11,565 nucleotides of DNA, taken from NCBI GenBank assembly GCA_937898265.1, contig CALEJM010000256.1, positions 1-11,565 on the forward strand. The letters are read 5' to 3'. Source of the stretch: an uncultured Porphyromonadaceae bacterium (GTDB taxonomy: Bacteria; Bacteroidota; Bacteroidia; Bacteroidales; Paludibacteraceae). Position numbers and translations under genes: made by a program. The notes beneath the pieces were generated by a model. That model was not told where the DNA came from and did not search any database. It was given only the letters and a program-made list of their open reading frames with translations. Below, piece after piece: positions 5,879 to 11,565 of this stretch (within the stretch, counting starts at the first letter, position 1; every line of letters starts with the position of its first letter).

Positions 5879-6283
5879 ATGGCACACGCAAGCACATCAC
5901 AGAAGCATCGTAGCACAGGCAAGCAACTCAAATGGGTTGCCGCGCTTGCATTTACAGCGTTCTCATGCTTGTCTGCCAAAGCTGGCAACCCTACTCCTGG
6001 CGAGTGGCCAATGTCGGAACCATCGATGGCTGCCGACACAACCGCCACCGAGACCAGAGGCAACCTGACAACACAAACAGCCAACAAGTTATCCATCTCA
6101 GTTTCCAGCCGAGTGCTGAAAATTACTGGCGTTGAAGACGGCACAAAGGTGGAAATCTTCTCACTCTTAGGCAACAAAGTCCACACAGCCTACGTCAGCA
6201 ACGGCGAGCTGACTTTGCCACCGCTGAACAAAGGCATCTACATCGTTCGCATCGACAAATACTGCCAGAAAATCGTTCTTTAA
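5879..6283 (+). CDS. Small predicted secreted protein with a T9SS type A sorting-like C-terminal module (134 aa)
   Basis: Residues 1-15 are polar and basic, about 17-32 are hydrophobic, and a plausible signal peptidase site follows in AKA-GN (after residue 35). About 30 low-complexity residues rich in Thr, Ala and Pro follow. Residues 69-134 resemble the type IX secretion C-terminal sorting domain: KLSISVSS, LKITGVEDGTKVEIFSLLGNKV, a central NGELTLPPLNKGIYIVRID and the terminal KIVL. In that family the domain directs a passenger through the outer membrane and is normally attached to a large protein; here almost no passenger exists. The gene has its own promoter and strong terminator, so it seems to be a deliberate single unit. 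It may be a true miniature secreted protein, a remnant of a larger gene, or an outer-membrane-retained module. The family call rests on pattern recall. Confidence 0.75.
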   Translation: MAHASTSQKHRSTGKQLKWVAALAFTAFSCLSAKAGNPTPGEWPMSEPSMAADTTATETRGNLTTQTANKLSISVSSRVLKITGVEDGTKVEIFSLLGNKVHTAYVSNGELTLPPLNKGIYIVRIDKYCQKIVL

Positions 6284-6310
6284 GAAATTTTTCTAATCAT
6301 CAGATAGAAC

Positions 6311-6350
6311 AAACCCCGAGACAAATTGTTTCGGGGTTTTGTGTTTTTAG
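6311..6350 (+). terminator. Terminator of the small secreted-protein gene
   Basis: AACCCCGAGACA (6312-6323) pairs with TGTTTCGGGGTT (6327-6338), a 12-base stem with one G-T pair and a tight loop, followed by TTGTGTTTTT. Confidence 0.9.
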
Positions 6351-6382
6351 GATTTGATTTCTGTTTTTTCAAAAGATTGTGC

Positions 6383-6391
6383 TAATTTTGC
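6383..6391 (+). promoter_or_regulatory. -7 box upstream of the SLC13-type transporter gene
   Basis: TAATTTTGC matches the -7 consensus. The nearest TTTG (6353-6356) is 26 bases upstream, longer than usual, so the -33 element is uncertain. The predicted start near 6398 supports initiation at the ATG at 6444 and not at the upstream in-frame codons. Confidence 0.55.
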
Positions 6392-6443
6392 AACCTTACA
6401 ACAAACAAAGACACTTTCATCCTCTCAAACCCAACCACACATC

Positions 6444-7973
6444 ATGATATTAGGACTTGATTGGCATGCCTGGCTCACCATTGTGCTGATTATCGGCATG
6501 TTTGCCCCACTCTTGCGCACCAAACTACCTGCCGACATCGTTTTCCTTGCCGTCATGGCGCTGTTGCTCATCACTGGCTGTCTGCCAGAGAAAGACGCGC
6601 TGTCTGGATTCTCCAGTTCCACCGTTGTCGTCGTAGGCGTCCTATTCTTCATCGTGGCTGGTCTGGAACATACGGGTGTGTTGCAATGGATAGTCACCTA
6701 TCTGTTAGGCACGCCAAAATCATTTGGTAAGGCCATCGTTCGACTCATGGTTCCTGTGGCACTACTTTCTTCGCTGCTCAGCAACACCACAGTAGTTGCC
6801 CTCTTCATTCGCGTAGTTAAGATGTGGGCAAAGAAACTCAACATTGCCCCTTCCAAACTGCTCATTCCCTTGAGTTATGCTGCCGGCATGGGTGGTGTCT
6901 GCACACTCATCGGTACACCTCCCAACCTGTTGATATCGGGTTTCTATGCCGATGCCACAGGAAAGCAACTCAGCATCTTCGCCACCACCCTGCCCGGCTT
7001 GTTCTGCTTGGCAGTAGGCATACTGACAATCATTGTGTTGCAACGTCTGCTGCCGACACGTAAGTCGCCAGAAGACGAGTTGGTGGGAGAAAACACGGGA
7101 GCTGTTCATTATCTCAACGTGCCATCCAATAGCCACCTGCCAGGTCAGACCTTGGGCGAACTGGGTTGGATAGATGATTGCCGTCAGATGAAACTGTTGG
7201 GCATCGTCCATTTCGATGGCGAGACTGAACACTTCAGCAAGATGACCGACAAAGAAGCTGCCGACGTATTCCTCATGGGTGGCGACACGCTGCTGTTCAC
7301 CGGCGAGAATGCTGCGGTGCAGTCGTTCGGTCGTAAATATGGTTTGAAGGGAGAACGTCTTTCGGACAACGAAGAGATCAAGACAGGATTCCGCACGCTG
7401 CTTTCGGCATTGATTATGATAGCCATGGTGCTTCTTTCGGCTTTCGAGGTGATGCCGCTGCTCAACAGTTGTATGTTGGCTGCCATGCTCATGCTCATCA
7501 CACGTTGCTGCAGCATCAAGCAGGCCAAGAATGCCATCAATTGGGACGTTCTCATGGTGTTTGCCTGCAGTGTAGCTTTGGGCAAAGCCATCGATGCCAC
7601 AGGATTGGCACAGATTCTTGCCGACCAGATGGCAAGTCTCTGCGGCAGCAATGCCATCGTGGCACTTATCATTCTCTGTTTCATCGGCACGTTCCTCACC
7701 GAGTTTGTCTCCAACACGGCCTGCGGTGCCATCATGGCTCCCGTTGCCATCAAGATAGCCACAGCCATGGGTGCCAACCCACTCACCTTCTGCGTAGCTC
7801 TCATGGTCAGCGTCTCCTCAAGTTTTGCAACACCTATCGGTTCACCAACTCATCTGATGGTCTACGTTCCGGGCGGCTACCGTTTCTCCGATTTCCTCCG
7901 CATCGGTCTTCCGATGAATCTCATCATCATGGCAGCCAATATCTTCATCTGCCTGCTCTGCTTCCCGCTGTAG
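6444..7973 (+). CDS. SLC13/DASS-type anion:sodium symporter with one TrkA-C domain
   Basis: The 509-residue product is an inner-membrane transporter of the ArsB/NhaD-SLC13 superfamily, which moves dicarboxylates, sulfate or related anions with sodium. Two hydrophobic halves (about 9-205 and 318-508) each carry the diagnostic Ser-Asn-Thr signature: SNTTVVALF at 113-121 with GTPPNLLISG at 157-166, and FVSNTACGAIMAP at 421-433 with ATPIGSPTHLMV at 462-473. Between them a hydrophilic region (about 218-305) with GQTLGEL and GGDTLLFTG looks like one TrkA-C (RCK_C) domain, a cytoplasmic ligand-binding module; many relatives have two in tandem. The substrate cannot be told from sequence. The open frame extends 30 codons upstream of the chosen ATG, but that part overlaps the promoter. 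The gene stands alone and converges on tRNA-Leu. Confidence 0.9.
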   Translation: MILGLDWHAWLTIVLIIGMFAPLLRTKLPADIVFLAVMALLLITGCLPEKDALSGFSSSTVVVVGVLFFIVAGLEHTGVLQWIVTYLLGTPKSFGKAIVRLMVPVALLSSLLSNTTVVALFIRVVKMWAKKLNIAPSKLLIPLSYAAGMGGVCTLIGTPPNLLISGFYADATGKQLSIFATTLPGLFCLAVGILTIIVLQRLLPTRKSPEDELVGENTGAVHYLNVPSNSHLPGQTLGELGWIDDCRQMKLLGIVHFDGETEHFSKMTDKEAADVFLMGGDTLLFTGENAAVQSFGRKYGLKGERLSDNEEIKTGFRTLLSALIMIAMVLLSAFEVMPLLNSCMLAAMLMLITRCCSIKQAKNAINWDVLMVFACSVALGKAIDATGLAQILADQMASLCGSNAIVALIILCFIGTFLTEFVSNTACGAIMAPVAIKIATAMGANPLTFCVALMVSVSSSFATPIGSPTHLMVYVPGGYRFSDFLRIGLPMNLIIMAANIFICLLCFPL

Positions 7974-8004
7974 ATAGCATAAGTCTCTACCGACAGATAT
8001 AAAC

Positions 8005-8035
8005 AAAAAAATAGAGGAGAATTGCTTCTCCTCTA
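8005..8035 (-). terminator. Terminator of tRNA-Leu, - strand
   Basis: TAGAGGAGAA (8012-8021) and TTCTCCTCTA (8026-8035) form a perfect ten-base stem with loop TTGC; read on the - strand it is followed by seven T residues (8011-8005). On the + strand no T run follows, so it would serve the convergent transporter gene less well. Confidence 0.88.
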
Positions 8036-8040
8036 CTGCG

Positions 8041-8122
8041 TACCCAGAGCCGGGATCGAACCGGCATGCCTTGCGGCACTGGTGTTTGAGACCAGCGCGT
8101 CTACCAATTCCGCCATCTGGGC
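8041..8122 (-). tRNA. tRNA-Leu (anticodon CAA)
   Basis: On the - strand the gene reads from GCCCAGA to TCTGGGT plus an A discriminator, with a D-arm containing AATTGGTAGACGC, anticodon stem CTGGT/ACCAG around CTCAAAC (anticodon CAA at 8086-8088), a long variable arm (TGCCGCAAGGCA) as expected for a class II tRNA, and the T-arm GGTTCGATCC. It reads UUG codons. The first acceptor pair is G-T. The CCA end is not encoded (CGC follows), unlike the tRNA-Phe gene in this window, so it must be added after transcription. Confidence 0.97.
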
Positions 8123-8132
8123 TTAACCGGGT

Positions 8133-8164
8133 GCAAAAGTACAACGTTTCTCGTAATCTACCAA
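8133..8164 (-). promoter_or_regulatory. Promoter of tRNA-Leu
   Basis: On the - strand TACTTTTGC (8141-8133) is a full -7 match, with TTGG (8164-8161) about 19 bases further upstream as a weak -33. It is divergent from the aroK promoter. Confidence 0.68.
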
Positions 8165-8196
8165 GAAAATCGACCACTTTTTTATAACTGTTTTTG

Positions 8197-8205
8197 TATC
8201 TTTGC
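8197..8205 (+). promoter_or_regulatory. -7 box upstream of aroK
   Basis: TATCTTTGC matches TAnnTTTGC; only a T-rich stretch (8178-8183) is available as -33. Transcription near 8212 would leave a leader of about ten bases before the ATG at 8223. Confidence 0.6.
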
Positions 8206-8222
8206 AGTGTGGATTTACTACT

Positions 8223-8726
8223 ATGAAAAAAATCTTCCTCATCGGTTTCATGACAAGCGGCAAATCTACTGTAGGTAAAGAACTTGCAGCAGAGTTGAAC
8301 TATGCGTTCTACGACTTAGACCAAGTCATAGAACAGCAGACTGCCACCACTATTGCCCGACTTTTTGACCAAGGAGAGGAGTTTTTCAGAGAAAAGGAAC
8401 GCTGCGCACTGAGAAATGTGGTTGAAAAAACGGCAGAAAAATCCGTCATCGCCGTCGGCGGCGGCACACCATGCCACAAAGACAACATGAGACTGATGCT
8501 CCAAAACGGCATCGTCATCTTCTTAGATGTGACAGAAGAGATGTTGGCAGAACGACTCAACAACAAAGAAGCTTCGCGACCGATGCTCCAACATCACGAT
8601 TGGCACCAACTGCTACAGCAACGACTTCCGTTCTACCAAACCGCCCACCACACTATTGCCAACAACGGCACTTCGCAAGATGCCGTGGCACAGATTTTAG
8701 AAATAATAAAACAAACAGATATATGA
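8223..8726 (+). CDS. aroK: Shikimate kinase
   Basis: Shikimate kinase phosphorylates shikimate with ATP in the cytoplasm, the fifth step of the shikimate pathway to aromatic amino acids. The 167-residue product has the usual length and all key features: P-loop GFMTSGKST (8-16, Lys14), the acidic DLD at 31-33, FREKE (55-59) with the shikimate-binding Arg56, GGGTP at 79-83, the lid arginine in SRPML (Arg119) and QRLPFY near the C-terminus (Arg134). The ATG at 8223 fits the promoter position and begins directly with the first beta strand. The stop codon overlaps the start of the next gene as ATGA, implying translational coupling. Confidence 0.96.
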   Translation: MKKIFLIGFMTSGKSTVGKELAAELNYAFYDLDQVIEQQTATTIARLFDQGEEFFREKERCALRNVVEKTAEKSVIAVGGGTPCHKDNMRLMLQNGIVIFLDVTEEMLAERLNNKEASRPMLQHHDWHQLLQQRLPFYQTAHHTIANNGTSQDAVAQILEIIKQTDI

Positions 8727-9127
8727 AAAGCTACGAAGGAAAAATCGTTCGATTGCAGAGTTCTCAACAGGTTGCTTTTGAGCGTCTCTCAAATCTCGAG
8801 ATGCTGAAAGAGATGCCAACAGAAATGCTTCCAAAACAGGTCAAGAGTTTTGAGGCCGACTGCGACCACATCAGCGTTGAGGTTGACATGATTGGTAAGG
8901 TGTCGCTCAACATCATAGAACGCGAACCTTGCAAGACCATCAAGTTTGAAGCCAACCCATCACCAATTCCTATGAATATGTGGATTCAACTCATCGAGAA
9001 GAACGGCAACACCTACATGAAGATGACAGCAAAAGCCGACATCCCGTTCATGTTCAGAGCAATGATTGGCAACAAGGTGAAAGATGCGTTGGACAAGATT
9101 TCGGACACAATCGCAGAACGCCTCTAA
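8723..9127 (+). CDS. SRPBCC/START-like hypothetical protein (134 aa)
   Basis: The start overlaps the aroK stop by four bases. The product begins MKSYEGKIVRLQSSQQVAFERLSNLEMLKEM, with helices at about 16-30 and 105-134 enclosing a series of short alternating hydrophobic strands (about 50-100). This resembles the small helix-grip (SRPBCC/polyketide-cyclase-like) proteins that often accompany housekeeping genes in Bacteroidales. No catalytic residues can be named and no ligand is suggested. It lacks a signal peptide and membrane segment, so it is probably cytoplasmic. Coupling to aroK does not by itself imply a role in aromatic biosynthesis. The fold call is an inference from pattern and length. 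Confidence 0.85.
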   Translation: MKSYEGKIVRLQSSQQVAFERLSNLEMLKEMPTEMLPKQVKSFEADCDHISVEVDMIGKVSLNIIEREPCKTIKFEANPSPIPMNMWIQLIEKNGNTYMKMTAKADIPFMFRAMIGNKVKDALDKISDTIAERL

Positions 9128-9132
9128 GCTAC

Positions 9133-9151
9133 ATACTATATAATATAGTAT
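9133..9151. repeat. A+T-rich perfect inverted repeat, 9-base arms
   Basis: ATACTATAT (9133-9141) and ATATAGTAT (9143-9151) are perfectly complementary around one base, starting five bases after the stop of the SRPBCC-like gene. It is too weak to be a terminator by itself and could be a protein-binding palindrome or chance. Confidence 0.5.
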
Positions 9152-9164
9152 CATCGCCATCAGC

Positions 9165-9207
9165 AACAGCAAGACACCGTCAGCCCAAGATGGTGTCTTG
9201 CTGTTTT
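9165..9207 (+). terminator. Terminator of the aroK operon
   Basis: A perfect 14-base stem (9165-9178 with 9192-9205) with a 13-base loop is followed by TTTTCTT, about 40 bases after the last gene of the unit. Confidence 0.85.
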
Positions 9208-9228
9208 CTTGAGATGTAAAACCTCCAT

Positions 9229-9283
9229 TTCAAAGCGCATGGATTCAGACTACAAACATTGCACTGCAAGAAATCCGAGGGTG
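9229..9283. repeat. Dispersed intergenic repeat, left copy
   Basis: Bases 9229-9277 match 11512-11560 in the same orientation at 39 of 49 positions without gaps, and similarity continues to GGGTG at 9279-9283 with a one-base indel. Eight of the ten differences are transitions. The core ATTGCACTGC is conserved, and in this copy it extends to a perfect small palindrome TTGCACTGCAA (9259-9269). It lies between two convergent terminators, outside any gene. Confidence 0.75.
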
Positions 9284-9314
9284 CGGCTATGGTTTGCTTA
9301 AAGATTGAGAAAGG

Positions 9315-9346
9315 AAAAAGGCGCAACCACGAATGGATGCGCCTTT
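9315..9346 (-). terminator. Terminator of the recR operon, - strand
   Basis: AAAGGCGCA (9317-9325) and TGCGCCTTT (9338-9346) form a nine-base stem with a 12-base loop; on the - strand it ends in five T residues (9319-9315). It lies about 30 bases past the stop of the DUF4293-like gene. Confidence 0.82.
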
Positions 9347-9375
9347 GACAAAGGGGAGATGTTGCTAAAAGAGAA

Positions 9376-9849
9376 TCAGCGGAGACGGTCGAGCGAACGA
9401 ACCAAGGCTTCGTCCTTACGAATACGATGGATAGCCATGAAGTTCAAGATGATGTTGACCAACATGAAGGCAGAAGCAATGGTGATGCTACGAGCCTCTC
9501 CACCCACAAGATTGTAAGCAGAATAGCAACTCCACACCAGCAGAGCGTAATAGCCAATCATGAGAAGGAGGTCAAACACCAAGAGACGAATCTGCACCAT
9601 ACGACGTTTGTAAAGGAAGATGGTGAGGCAAGCTATCATAGGAACAAGCACCGACATAAGGAACAGGCCAAAGGTGAAGTGAGAGAACACACGACTGCCC
9701 TCTTCGTTCAAAGAGATGACGCCCAGAGCTTTCAACTGACCCAACCAAGCATAGGAGGAGTCGAAGATTTCCATCAACGGCATGAAGCACGCCATGGTGC
9801 CAAGCACTACGATGATTAAAAGATAGAGTGTTTGAATACGTTGTATCAT
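9376..9849 (-). CDS. DUF4293-family four-helix membrane protein
   Basis: The 157-residue product starts MIQRIQTLYLL, the typical opening of the Bacteroidetes DUF4293 family, and has four hydrophobic segments (about 8-25, 58-80, 87-112, 121-140) with a basic C-terminal tail (HRIRKDEALVRSLDRLR). The segment between helices 1 and 2 (27-56), which would face the periplasm, is the only sizeable loop. The function of the family is unknown. It is the last gene of the recR-led operon, 11 bases after the HAD gene, and is followed by the operon terminator. The inner-membrane location is predicted from hydrophobicity. Confidence 0.87.
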   Translation of the reverse strand: MIQRIQTLYLLIIVVLGTMACFMPLMEIFDSSYAWLGQLKALGVISLNEEGSRVFSHFTFGLFLMSVLVPMIACLTIFLYKRRMVQIRLLVFDLLLMIGYYALLVWSCYSAYNLVGGEARSITIASAFMLVNIILNFMAIHRIRKDEALVRSLDRLR

Positions 9850-9860
9850 AGTTATTTAAT

Positions 9861-10289
9861 TTATTTCTTACCAAAGAGTTTGCCGAACACGCCCGTCTTC
9901 TTCTGCTGTGAAGCTGCGCCGTAGACATCGTCGGAGGGTTGTTCATACGGTTTGTTCTGTTTTATCATACGGTAGATAGTGCTCCACGAAGGGAGACCAC
10001 CGAGATTTCTGTCGTCGATAAAGAGTTCAACAGAGAGTTTTCGTGGATCGAAAGTCAGATTGGCATCTGGATGGTTGCGGTTGACAGCATAAAACTCCAA
10101 TCCACGCTGACTACAATACTCCACCGCTTCGTCAAGCAATTCTCCCTCACGAACAGTCCAGAGGATAATCTGATGTCCTTCTTCTTTCTGAAGTTTCTTC
10201 AGTACATCAATAGCAAACGGAATGGGTTTGCCAATGGCAGGATACTCGTGTTCTACGATAGTGCCATCAAAATCTACAGCTATTCTCAT
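9861..10289 (-). CDS. Small HAD-superfamily hydrolase (BT0820-like)
   Basis: The 142-residue cytoplasmic protein carries all core HAD phosphatase motifs: DFDGT at 6-10 (nucleophile Asp6, acid/base Asp8), the motif II Thr45 in ILWTVREGE, Lys84 in DPRKLSVELF and the metal-binding pair Asp92-Asp93 in FIDDRNLGG. No cap domain fits in this length, so large substrates or protein substrates are possible. It closely resembles a Bacteroides family from which a protein of B. thetaiotaomicron (locus BT_0820, from memory) has a known structure; the physiological substrate is not known to me. The tail (about 128-142) is basic and ends KLFGKK, an extension beyond the domain. Its ATG overlaps the stop of the upstream membrane-protein gene by four bases, pointing to coupled translation. 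Confidence 0.92.
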   Translation of the reverse strand: MRIAVDFDGTIVEHEYPAIGKPIPFAIDVLKKLQKEEGHQIILWTVREGELLDEAVEYCSQRGLEFYAVNRNHPDANLTFDPRKLSVELFIDDRNLGGLPSWSTIYRMIKQNKPYEQPSDDVYGAASQQKKTGVFGKLFGKK

Positions 10290-10756
10290 TGTTCTTCTGT
10301 AGTTGATTCTTCATTAGTCAATGCCTCCATCTCTGCAACAGTCTGCTTGTTGGAGGGTTTGCAAAACAACATGGCCATGGCAACAATCAAAGCAAGATAA
10401 AGCAAATCGCGTTGCACCATGAGATAGCAGAAAAGGATGCATGCTATCAGTCCGAAAACAATAAGGCCAAGGCGCAGCAAAGAGACGGCGCGATAGCGAT
10501 TGAGTTTCTGAACTTTTGTCATCTCACAAGTTGCTTCGGTCATCTTCTTCCATTCGCGATGGTGAAACCACAAAGAGAATGGGATTGAGCCTAAGACATA
10601 GATAATCAATATGCTCTTTATGGTAGTGATGCTTTCAGGATCCAGAATCAACATCTCAGCAGAACGGGAGAGAAAAAAGGCACACACTGCCACGGCAACC
10701 ACAAGCAGCCAGCAGAGGCAATAGGCCCAAAGCAAGGATTTTTTTACTTGTTCCAT
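10286..10756 (-). CDS. Hypothetical four-helix membrane protein (156 aa)
   Basis: I do not recognise a named family. Hydrophobic segments lie at about 8-30, 46-64, 93-113 and 115-132; the loop between the second and third (65-92) is basic and polar (HHREWKKMTE, KVQKLNRYR) and so probably cytoplasmic. The C-terminus is acidic (EMEALTNEESTTEEQ). It starts ten bases after recR and ends in a four-base overlap with the HAD gene, so it is the second gene of the recR operon. The context gives no functional link to DNA repair beyond cotranscription. Confidence 0.85.
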   Translation of the reverse strand: MEQVKKSLLWAYCLCWLLVVAVAVCAFFLSRSAEMLILDPESITTIKSILIIYVLGSIPFSLWFHHREWKKMTEATCEMTKVQKLNRYRAVSLLRLGLIVFGLIACILFCYLMVQRDLLYLALIVAMAMLFCKPSNKQTVAEMEALTNEESTTEEQ

Positions 10757-10765
10757 AATATCATC

Positions 10766-11383
10766 TTATTTTTGAAAATCGATACGGTTGACAATGGAGC
10801 GACCCAACGTCAGTTCGTCGGCAAACTCCAAGGAATCGCCCACAGAGATGCCTTTAGCAATCGTGGTGACTCGAATGTTGAACGGGGCGAGTTTGCGGTA
10901 GATATAGAAGCAGGTGGTGTCGCCCTCCATATTTGGCGAGAGTGCCAACAGCACCTCTTTGATGTCTTCTTCTTCAACACGTTTAATCAGCGAGTTGATT
11001 TCGAGGTCATTGGGTCCAACGCCTTCCATCGGAGAGATGATGCCACCCAACACGTGATAGAGTCCGTGAAACTGCGCCGTGTTTTCAATAGCCATCACAT
11101 CGCCGACGTTCTCCACCACACACACTGTAGTGGCGTCGCGTCCTGGAGTAGCACAGACATTGCAGAGATCGCCATCGCAGAGGTTATGGCATTTTTTGCA
11201 AAATCTGATGCCCGAACGGAAGTTGACCACAGCTTCGCCCAACGCTTTGGAGTCGCGTTCATCACGTTTCAGCAACGACAACGCCAGACGCAACGCAGTA
11301 CGTCGTCCAACACTCGGAAGTTTAGACAACTCAGAAACAACATTTTCAAGCAGTTTCGAAGGGTACTCTTGCATCAAAGCCAT
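10766..11383 (-). CDS. recR: Recombination mediator protein RecR
   Basis: RecR acts with RecO (and RecF) to load RecA on single-stranded DNA gaps. The 205-residue product has the standard length and order: helix-hairpin-helix region with LPSVGRRTALRLA (22-34), zinc finger with Cys62, Cys65, Cys74 and Cys77, Toprim domain beginning VCVVENVGDVMAIE (Glu91) and including VLGGIISPMEGVGP and LLALSPNMEGDTT, and the C-terminal ADELTLGRSIVNR. The usual R-G-[LI]-P-x-G-G motif before it reads KGISVGDSLEF, a conservative variant. The first Met (11383) is used; Met4 is an alternative. It is the first gene of a four-gene - strand operon. Confidence 0.96.
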   Translation of the reverse strand: MALMQEYPSKLLENVVSELSKLPSVGRRTALRLALSLLKRDERDSKALGEAVVNFRSGIRFCKKCHNLCDGDLCNVCATPGRDATTVCVVENVGDVMAIENTAQFHGLYHVLGGIISPMEGVGPNDLEINSLIKRVEEEDIKEVLLALSPNMEGDTTCFYIYRKLAPFNIRVTTIAKGISVGDSLEFADELTLGRSIVNRIDFQK

Positions 11384-11401
11384 ATTGCACTCAATTTAAT
11401 C

Positions 11402-11410
11402 GCAAAGGTA
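11402..11410 (-). promoter_or_regulatory. -7 box of the recR operon
   Basis: On the - strand TACCTTTGC (11410-11402) is a full -7 match; no good TTTG is seen at the -33 distance. Transcription would start near 11395, giving a very short leader before the ATG at 11383. Confidence 0.62.
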
Positions 11411-11511
11411 CGATTTTTCCCACGAACCGCACCCTATACACTTTGCAAAAAACAATCTATCATGCAAAACATTGCAAGTTCAAACAGTATACATTGACAT
11501 TTCATAGCATC

Positions 11512-11565
11512 TTCAAAGCGTCTGGTTTCAGATTGCAAGCATTGCACTGCGGGAAGTCTGGGGTG
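11512..11565. repeat. Dispersed intergenic repeat, right copy (cut by window end)
   Basis: This is the partner of the repeat at 9229-9283, in the same orientation, and similarity runs to the last base, so the element probably continues outside the window. The two copies flank the whole recR operon including its promoter and terminator. Confidence 0.75.

Noticed and set aside
7184..7804. - strand ORF of 206 codons and + strand ORF 7469-8002
   Set aside because: Both lie within the SLC13-type transporter gene in other frames, which has clear motifs throughout.
7842..8177. - strand ORF of 111 codons with SPDGGIGRRAGL
   Set aside because: It runs through the tRNA-Leu gene and the end of the transporter gene; this is a typical tRNA artefact.
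11436..11445. TACACTTTGC as a + strand promoter near the window end
   Set aside because: The spacing between TA and TTTG is one base too long and no -33 element or downstream gene can be seen within the window.
10748..11497. + strand ORF of 249 codons opposite recR
   Set aside because: It is antisense to a clearly conserved recR and its translation (many Gln, His, Phe) has no protein-like domain pattern.

Overview
The window looks like chromosomal DNA from a member of the Bacteroidales, most likely Prevotella-like. The main reason is the promoter signature. At least seven intergenic regions carry the Bacteroidetes -7 box TAnnTTTGC, several with a TTTG -33 element about 19-22 bases upstream, and the start codons lack Shine-Dalgarno sequences. 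Gene content agrees: a MurF-Alr type fusion protein, a DUF4293 membrane protein, a type IX secretion style C-terminal module and a Bacteroides-type small HAD phosphatase. The genus is an inference.

Region 1 (1-1983, + strand) is the tail of an accessory, probably capsule/exopolysaccharide, cluster. It holds the 3' part of a nucleotidyltransferase-family gene, an A+T-rich membrane-anchored coiled-coil protein of unknown function, and a sugar (undecaprenyl-phosphate) transferase gene whose catalytic centre is deleted and replaced by an in-frame 9-bp tandem repeat. Region 2 (1984-2384) has no protein gene. It contains a promoter, a duplicated 14-mer, a hairpin and a rho-independent terminator on the same strand, so a roughly 230-nt non-coding transcript is possible.

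Region 3 (2385-6283) is housekeeping: tRNA-Phe(GAA) on the - strand with its own promoter and terminator, divergent from fabD. A second unit follows with an alanine racemase that keeps only the C-terminal domain of the usual fused MurF, overlapping a YigZ/IMPACT-family gene. Next is a very small predicted secreted protein made of a signal peptide, a short linker and a T9SS-sorting-like module.

Region 4 (6311-9207) holds an SLC13-type transporter with a TrkA-C domain, tRNA-Leu(CAA) on the - strand, and a divergent aroK plus SRPBCC-like gene pair overlapping by ATGA. Region 5 (9315-11410, - strand) is one apparent operon, recR > four-helix membrane protein > HAD phosphatase > DUF4293 protein, ending in a terminator. 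Related copies of one short non-coding repeat flank this operon, the right-hand copy running off the window end.

The most noteworthy observations are the MurF-truncated alanine racemase, the deleted sugar transferase with its 9-bp repeat, the possible ncRNA next to tRNA-Phe, the cargo-poor T9SS-like protein and the dispersed intergenic repeat. I saw no CRISPR array, transposase or defence system.
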